Source: Alphaproteobacteria bacterium (lineage in GTDB: Bacteria > Pseudomonadota > Alphaproteobacteria > UBA8366 > GCA-2717185). From it: a stretch of 64,000 bases of DNA. The stretch lies in assembly GCA_012103325.1 (NCBI GenBank), contig WLWY01000007.1, positions 1-64,000 of the forward strand. Reading direction: 5' to 3'. The translations under genes and the position numbers were made by a program. Shown one piece after another: positions 59,268 to 64,000 of this stretch. How positions within the stretch are numbered: position 1 is the first letter of the stretch; the number at the start of each line of letters is the position of its first letter. A model generated the notes under the pieces. The model saw only the letters and a list, made by a program, of their open reading frames with translations. It did not search any database and was not told the origin of the DNA.

Positions 59268-60125
59268 ATGACCATTCTCGCTCTCGCGCTCGTTCTTACC
59301 GCCGCCTGCTGTCACGCCACCTGGAATCTGCTCGTCAAGCAGATCAACGGCGGCCCTGAACTGGTCTGGCTGTTTTCCGTCATTTCCGTCGTGCTGTACC
59401 TGCCGATCGCGGCCGGCGTCTATGTGATTGAGCAGCCGGTCCTGGGTTGGTGGGAGATTGGTTTTTGTATCGTCAGCGCCCTGCTGCACATGGCCTATTT
59501 CCTGCTGCTGCAGCAGGGCTACCGCAAGGGCGATCTGTCGCTGGTCTATCCCACGGCGCGGGCGACCGGGCCGTTCCTGTCGACGGTGTTCGCTGTCGTT
59601 ATCCTCGGCGAGCATTTGACCTTGCCCATCGTCGCTGGCGGTCTTGCCGTCGTGGTCGGCGTGGTGTTCCTGACCGGCGGCTTCAAAAAGTCGGCGCAGA
59701 ACGTCAAGAGTTCGCTGCTGTTTGGCATCGCCGCGGGGGTGCTGATCGGCAGCTATACGGCGTGGGACGCCTATACCGTCAGCATCCTCGTCGTGCCGCC
59801 TCTGTTGCTCGATTACACGTCGAGCCTGGCGCGGTCGTTTTTTTGAGCGCCCTATGCGGTGACGCGAACAGAGACGATCAGGCGGCATTGGCGCGAGCAC
59901 AAATACGCCGTACTCGGCATCGCCGTGTTCAACCCGCTGGCCTATATTCTGGTGCTGACGGCGCTGGCCTTCACGCCCGTCGTCTATGTCGCGCCGGCGC
60001 GCGAGGTCAGCGTGCTGATCACCGTCGTGCTGGGCTCGGTCCTGCTGCGGGAAGGCGCGCTGCGCCAACGCATGGGCTGGGCCTGCTTGATCGTGGCGGG
60101 CATGGTGCTGCTGGCGCTCGGATAG
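59268..60125 (+). pseudogene. EamA/DMT-family transporter interrupted by an in-frame stop
   Basis: The frame encodes helices of a DMT transporter (ACCHATWNLLVKQINGGPEL at the start). It runs into TGA at 59844-59846 after SLARSFF, then continues in the same frame with APYAVTRTETIRRHWREHKY and three more helices, ending ARQRMGWACLIVAGMVLLAL-like at 60123. Both parts together make one 285-codon EamA protein of normal length. The break follows a run of seven T. Since the frame is unchanged it is a nonsense change, not a frameshift, though a sequencing error remains possible. A GTG at 59859 could restart the second part. Confidence 0.75.
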
Positions 60126-60135
60126 CGTTGACTTT

Positions 60136-61005
60136 TTACGCTGGCCGTTCGCCCCGGACGAGCGCGCGGTAGACCATGCGGTGCTGGCTATGGTCGAAGT
60201 CGAAGCCGGCCTTGTGCATGGCGGAGCGGTTGTCGACCATCAGCATGTCGCCCAGCCGGTATTCGTGAACATAGGCGAATTCCGGTTTGATCGCGGTTTC
60301 CAGCAATTCTTCCAGGAAGTCCTGCGTCTCCTGCGGTTCCATGCCGATGACCTTCTCGGTCTTGCTCTTATGGAACCAGATCGCCTTGCTGCCGCGTTCC
60401 GGATGGGTGCGCACCAGCGGCTGGATCATCGGCGGCGTCTTCGATTCCTTTTGCACTTTTACGATGTCCGGGTTGGCGGTCGCCATCCGCGCGCTGCTGA
60501 TCAATGTGTTTTCGGTCTTCATGTCCGTGATGCGGTCTTTGACGTCCTGCGGCAGCGCCTCGTAAGCCGCGCGCATGTTGACGACCGCTGTGCCGCCGCC
60601 GCTGTCTGGTAGGGCCACGGGATACAGGCAGGTGAATTTCGGCGGGAATTCCTGGTTGGTGTGGTCGGTATGCCAAGTCGCGTTGTTCGCCACCTTCGCT
60701 TGCTTGCCACTGGTGTCCTTGTGGCGGTTCGACAGCACGCTCACCATCGGCACGCCGTCGGCGAGATACATGCGGTTCTGGTCTTCCATCAGCTCACCGA
60801 ACAGGCTGGCGGCATCGGCATATTGCTGCGCGGTGAAATGCTGATCGCGGATCACGAGCGCGACATTGTCGACCAGGGCGTCATAGAGCTGCTGGCGTGT
60901 CGTCTCGTCGATCGGCTGGGTCAGGTCGACGCCCGTCGCCTCGGCGCCGATATGCTCCTTGATCTTGGTGATTTGTAGCGTTTGTTCCTCGGCCAGCACG
61001 CTCAT
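60136..61005 (-). CDS. TauD/TfdA-family Fe(II)/2-oxoglutarate dioxygenase
   Basis: A 289-residue enzyme. WHTDHTNQEFPP carries the HxD iron ligands, and MHKAGFDFDHSQHRMVYRAL carries the distal His and the Arg that binds 2-oxoglutarate. EATGVDLTQPIDE at the N terminus is typical of TauD. It should hydroxylate a small carboxylate or sulfonate substrate; no tau transport genes are adjacent, so taurine is not implied. It is convergent with the EamA pseudogene. Confidence 0.87.
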   Translation of the reverse strand: MSVLAEEQTLQITKIKEHIGAEATGVDLTQPIDETTRQQLYDALVDNVALVIRDQHFTAQQYADAASLFGELMEDQNRMYLADGVPMVSVLSNRHKDTSGKQAKVANNATWHTDHTNQEFPPKFTCLYPVALPDSGGGTAVVNMRAAYEALPQDVKDRITDMKTENTLISSARMATANPDIVKVQKESKTPPMIQPLVRTHPERGSKAIWFHKSKTEKVIGMEPQETQDFLEELLETAIKPEFAYVHEYRLGDMLMVDNRSAMHKAGFDFDHSQHRMVYRALVRGERPA

Positions 61006-61129
61006 GTTGGTTGCCTCACCGTTATGAAAGACCGGTTGAGGCTAAGGCGCTTCGCCGAGATGGGCAAGGGGACCACGCCCCTGCCTTCGCTGCGATGATT
61101 TCTGCAAAATTATGAATGGAGCCGCCGTC

Positions 61130-61224
61130 CACCCCCACCTTAATCCTCCCCCCTCAAGGGGGAGGAGAACAGCTACCTGAATTATCCCTTCCCCCCTTGT
61201 GGGGGAAGGCTAGGATGGGGGGTG
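61130..61224. repeat. Dispersed GC-rich intergenic repeat, copy 2
   Basis: An inverted-orientation relative of the repeat at 49726-49838. The 27-bp core at 61183-61209 is identical to 49741-49767 on the other strand, and the ends (CACCCCCACC...GGATGGGGGGTG) are again complementary. It fills most of the gap between the TauD-like and CinA-like genes. Confidence 0.7.
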
Positions 61225-61287
61225 AAACTGTGTCGGTAGCACTGTTTCGCAGGGGCTTCCTCAACGGGAGAGGCGCTTTCAGGCAAG

Positions 61288-62487
61288 TTAGCCCCCCACC
61301 AGCGTCTTGCGCAAAAAATTCAGCGCGTTGATCACCGCGTAGTTTCGGAAGCGGTTGCGGTCACCGGGCAGGGAGACGGTTTGCGTGTAGGGCGTGCCAT
61401 TGATGTCGAGGCTGACAAAGACGGTGCCGCGGGGTTGCTCGTCCTGTGGCCGAGCGGTTGCCACGGCAAGACCGGCATCGGTCCCGAAGTCCTGACGCGC
61501 CTTGGTCGCGGCTTCTGCGGCGCAATCGCTGCCGGGCCGCTCGCCATCCTCGATATCGGTGCTGACCGAGCCGCCGCGGAAGATCGCCATGCGCTGGTCG
61601 ATCTCCGACAGGCGCGACGACAGCACGCCGCCGGTCAGCCCTTCGGCGACCGCCAGGGTCATGCCGCGTTCGCCCAGCATATTGAGGATGACGGTTTCCA
61701 TCGACTCGTCGTCGATACCGAAAATGACGTCGCCGAGCAGGCTGCGGATCAGCCCTTCCTCGGCGGAGATGATCGCGTCCGCCGTGCCTTCGTCGGGCGC
61801 CTTCGCGGTGATGCGGACTTTGATGCCCTCCATGCCGCTCGCCTGAAAAGCGAGGGTCGGATTGCCCAAGGTGTCGAGCTGATTGATACGGTCGGCGAGC
61901 TGTTCGGCCAGGCCGGACTCGCTGTTACCCCAGGTGCGCAGCACGCGGCTGCGGATCACCGCTGTCTCGCCCGAGCGGCGCTGCAGGTCGGGCAGGATGG
62001 TGCCTTGCATCATGGTGCGCATTTCGTGCGGCACACCGGGCACGCAGTAGATGACCTTGTCGCCGATCGGGCAGACCAGACCCGGCGCCGTGCCCGGCAT
62101 CTGCGCAATCGGCGAAGCGCCTTCCGGGATGTCCGCTTGCCGCTTGTTATTGTCGGTCATTACCCGGCCGCGCGATTCGAAACCCATACGGATTTTATCG
62201 ACGATGGCCTCGTCCCGGTTCAGCTTGACGCCCATGATGGCGGCGATCACCTCGCGGGTGATGTCGTCCTGGGTCGGGCCGAGCCCGCCGCAGCAGATCA
62301 CCGCGTCGCTGCGGTCGAGTGCGTGGCGGATCGTCAGCTCCATGCGGTCGAAATTGTCGCCGACCTTGACCTGAAACAGCGAGTCGATGCCGACCAGCGC
62401 CAGCTGCTCGCCGATCCACGACGAATTGGAATCCACGATCTGGCCGAGCAGCAACTCAGTGCCGATGGCAACGACTTCACAACGCAT
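61288..62487 (-). CDS. CinA-like protein with degenerate nicotinamide amidase domain
   Basis: A 399-residue protein. Residues 1 to about 170 are a complete CinA N-terminal (MoaB/Mog-like) domain: AIGTELLLGQIVDSNSSWIG, CCGGLGPTQDDITREVIAAI and PGTAPGL...VPGVPHEM. The C-terminal PncC-type domain is recognisable but worn: the usual AES(C)TGG reads AEGLTGG, and the YSNxxK segment that carries further catalytic residues is missing, replaced by GGSVSTDIEDGERPGSD. Nicotinamide-nucleotide deamidation is therefore unlikely, while the N-terminal pyrophosphatase function may persist. It begins the minus strand after the sterol-desaturase gene. Confidence 0.8.
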   Translation of the reverse strand: MRCEVVAIGTELLLGQIVDSNSSWIGEQLALVGIDSLFQVKVGDNFDRMELTIRHALDRSDAVICCGGLGPTQDDITREVIAAIMGVKLNRDEAIVDKIRMGFESRGRVMTDNNKRQADIPEGASPIAQMPGTAPGLVCPIGDKVIYCVPGVPHEMRTMMQGTILPDLQRRSGETAVIRSRVLRTWGNSESGLAEQLADRINQLDTLGNPTLAFQASGMEGIKVRITAKAPDEGTADAIISAEEGLIRSLLGDVIFGIDDESMETVILNMLGERGMTLAVAEGLTGGVLSSRLSEIDQRMAIFRGGSVSTDIEDGERPGSDCAAEAATKARQDFGTDAGLAVATARPQDEQPRGTVFVSLDINGTPYTQTVSLPGDRNRFRNYAVINALNFLRKTLVGG

Positions 62488-62616
62488 GATGGGATACCCT
62501 CCGCTAAACCTGTCCGGCTATCCTACGCGACGCCGGTGATGTCCAGCAACGGCGGCAGTGGCGCGCGCCTCCGTATCGTACGGTCATCTGTTGCCACATC
62601 GCGCTGCTCGCCTGTC

Positions 62617-63486
62617 CTACTTCGCATCCACAAAACGTTTCGCTTCCTTCGTGGAATCGGGTTCCTTTCGTTCTTCATCGTTTCCCGAGGAAAGAAACGG
62701 TTGCGCCAGCAGCCAAGGAAGAGTGAAGCGGCGGTTAGTTTCACAGCCTTCGACGCCGATTGACATGGTTTCGAGCCATGCCGTATCGCGTGCGCGATAG
62801 GTGCCAAACAGACGATCCCAGACCGTAAAGACGATTCCCAGATTGTTATTGTAGTCGGTCTCACCGGCGGCGTGGTGCACATGGTGAAACCGTGGTGTCA
62901 CCAATACGAGGCTAAGCGCTCGGTCCAGCCATCCGGGGGTGCGGAGATTGGCATGACCGAATAGCGCATCGACACCATTGAGGAAATGGTGAATCACCAA
63001 ACCCGCCGGCGAAATGCCAAACAGAACGGCCGCTACGGCACTTGCCCCGCCACTGGCACAGGCTTCGAAAGGGTGAAATCGAAGACCGGTGGTAATGTCG
63101 ATGGCACGGTCGGAATGGTGAACGACATGAAACCGCCACAGAAGGTCGCTAGCGTGATACAGCCGATGACAGACATAAAGCACCAAATCTACGATCAGCA
63201 CGGATGCTGTTATTTCGACGATTAGCGGGAGTTCGAAGGCATTTAACAGACCCCAGCCATTCTCCCGTGCGGTAAAAGCGGCGCCCAAGCCGAGAAGGGC
63301 GGTCGCCCAGCGGAGCACAAGGCTATTGATCAGAGCGAGCCCGACATTGCCGACCCATCGGGTCATTGGGGCAACTTTGATCGCGCGCAGTGGCGCAATC
63401 GACTCGAGAATCAGAAACAGACCAACGCCGCAGAAAAATGCCGTCCCCGCGATCGACGTGACATAGGTGACAATGTCGTCTTCCAT
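62617..63486 (-). CDS. Sterol desaturase / fatty acid hydroxylase family membrane protein
   Basis: A 289-residue membrane protein with about four helices and the di-iron histidine clusters of the family: HRLYH, FHVVHHSDRAID and, near the C terminus, FHHVHHAAGETDYNNN. It should hydroxylate or desaturate a lipid in the membrane. After the last cluster (about residue 225) comes a soluble tail. RBS-like GGGCGGG precedes ATG 63486. It lies 135 bp from the mini PEP-CTERM gene. Confidence 0.85.
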   Translation of the reverse strand: MEDDIVTYVTSIAGTAFFCGVGLFLILESIAPLRAIKVAPMTRWVGNVGLALINSLVLRWATALLGLGAAFTARENGWGLLNAFELPLIVEITASVLIVDLVLYVCHRLYHASDLLWRFHVVHHSDRAIDITTGLRFHPFEACASGGASAVAAVLFGISPAGLVIHHFLNGVDALFGHANLRTPGWLDRALSLVLVTPRFHHVHHAAGETDYNNNLGIVFTVWDRLFGTYRARDTAWLETMSIGVEGCETNRRFTLPWLLAQPFLSSGNDEERKEPDSTKEAKRFVDAK

Positions 63487-63621
63487 GGTCCCGCCCGTGT
63501 CTTTTTATTTGAAAACTACCGCTAGAGCATCAGCAATGGACCGGTGATTTTATCGGATACCACTGCTAATCGCTAACGCCACGAACATTCAGGCGCAATC
63601 GCGAGGAATTTTGCCGGTTTA

Positions 63622-63792
63622 CTATTTTCGATTTCGACGCGCCAGATAGACGGCAAAACCTATACCGAGAGCGGCAATCCCGAGGGTTCCGGGTTCCGAT
63701 ACCGCGATGGGCCCTTGAGCCATCGCGCTTGGCGAAATGGTCATCAGGGCTGCTGCTCCGGCAAACGTGGCGAGAAACAAATGTTTATGCAT
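63622..63792 (-). CDS. Mini PEP-CTERM protein (56 aa)
   Basis: A 56-residue protein. Residues 1-25 are a signal peptide ending SAMA|Q; after only about seven residues comes SEPGTLGIAALGIGFAVYLA then RRNRK, a complete PEP-CTERM tail. AAGGA lies just before ATG 63792, which supports translation. There is essentially no mature domain, so the exosortase product would be a very short peptide. The stop is TAG 63624-63622, followed at once by TAA. The upstream 208 bp to the window edge show no clear sigma-54-type promoter or copy of the shared boxes. Confidence 0.75.
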   Translation of the reverse strand: MHKHLFLATFAGAAALMTISPSAMAQGPIAVSEPGTLGIAALGIGFAVYLARRNRK

Positions 63793-63975
63793 TGTCCTTG
63801 CTCCCTATCAACGCGCACCTCTCAATCGGGTGCCTAATCCAATACGTTATTCTTTTGCCGACAAGTATAGCACGAATACATAACCGATTGTAATGCTTTG
63901 GAGGAATCGGCAGAAAGTCAGCATACGGGTCGGTCTAGTATCTGCCGCACGACGCGCACCAAAATGAGACATTGC

Positions 63976-63999
63976 CCGGATACGTTATTTCATATCCGG
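63976..63999. other. Inverted repeat at the window edge
   Basis: CCGGATACG-TTATTT-CATATCCGG has 9-bp arms with one G:T-type mismatch. It may be a terminator or part of an intergenic repeat that continues beyond the window. Confidence 0.4.
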
Positions 64000-64000
64000 T

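Noticed and set aside
59106..60068. A 320-codon minus-strand open frame
   Set aside because: It is antisense to the EamA pseudogene and has the Arg/Gln/His-rich composition of a shadow frame.
63793..63975. A possible sigma-54 site upstream of the mini PEP-CTERM gene (GC at 63947, CC at 63959)
   Set aside because: The -12 part reads GTGC instead of TTGC, no box copy is present in the window and the distance to the gene is long. Kept out of the regulon claim.

Overview
The window reads as chromosomal DNA of a GC-rich alphaproteobacterium, probably a free-living aquatic or marine member of the Rhodospirillales-like groups. This placement is inferred from family content: a DUF2336 protein, IalB-like and XdhC/CoxI proteins, a CoxSLM-type molybdenum hydroxylase, a MucR-free Mrp/Mbh-type antiporter operon, TPR-fused transferases and PEP-CTERM proteins. 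No rRNA, tRNA, CRISPR array, transposase gene or phage module was found. Genes are densely packed on both strands, with many 1-4 bp ATGA-type overlaps.

Layout. 1-5.6 kb: a truncated ORF, a GFA-family protein, a VOC protein, a cytochrome P460-like protein, an unknown 366-residue protein, a MITE-like element and a DUF2336 protein. 5.7-11.5 kb: an MFS exporter, a TPR-PRMT-like methyltransferase, a palindromic intergenic repeat, a small lipoprotein, an EamA transporter and an alpha/beta hydrolase. 11.5-16.3 kb (minus strand): maturation genes of a CO-dehydrogenase-like molybdoenzyme (MoxR ATPase CoxD, VWA protein CoxE, XdhC split into two genes, MoeA/MobA fusion). Just upstream on the same strand is ydbH-ynbE-ydbL (16.3-20.3 kb), followed by a divergent TPR/OGT-like glycosyltransferase. 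22.4-26.9 kb (minus strand): the structural genes coxG-coxS-coxL-coxM in form II order and with the form II active-site loop. 27-35.2 kb: a Panacea-like protein, a YkgJ protein, a YceI-cytochrome b561-YceI operon with a divergent MarR regulator and a candidate operator, a class III nucleotide cyclase, a methyltransferase, an enolase-superfamily enzyme and a ChaN-like protein.

35.3-46.6 kb: a TPR-methyltransferase, a PEP-CTERM protein, then a ten-gene Mrp/Mbh-type cation/proton antiporter operon in which MrpA is split and three large NuoL/M/N-type subunits are present. 46.6-49.7 kb: an Atm1-type ABC exporter, a carboxymuconolactone-decarboxylase-like protein and a sulfotransferase. 50.3-56.9 kb: two large paralogous beta-helix proteins that look like autotransporter passengers but end in a PEP-CTERM tail instead of a barrel, followed by an IalB-like protein and a TIGR03032-like protein. 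56.9-64 kb: an ICL/PEP-mutase family enzyme, a PAS-GGEEF diguanylate cyclase, an EamA gene broken by an in-frame stop, a TauD-like dioxygenase, a CinA-like protein with a degenerate C-terminal domain, a sterol-desaturase-like protein and a 56-residue protein that is almost only a signal peptide plus a PEP-CTERM tail.

The strongest unexplained signal is regulatory. The PEP-CTERM gene at 38.0-38.8 kb and the PEP-CTERM pair at 50.3-55.1 kb lie 11 kb apart on opposite strands. Each is preceded by a sigma-54-type -24/-12 element, and upstream of that by two copies of the same box, consensus GTGTCGGAATTCTTTACAA, in the same orientation relative to the gene. This looks like a PEP-CTERM regulon driven by a sigma-54 activator. 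Neither the activator nor the exosortase is in the window.
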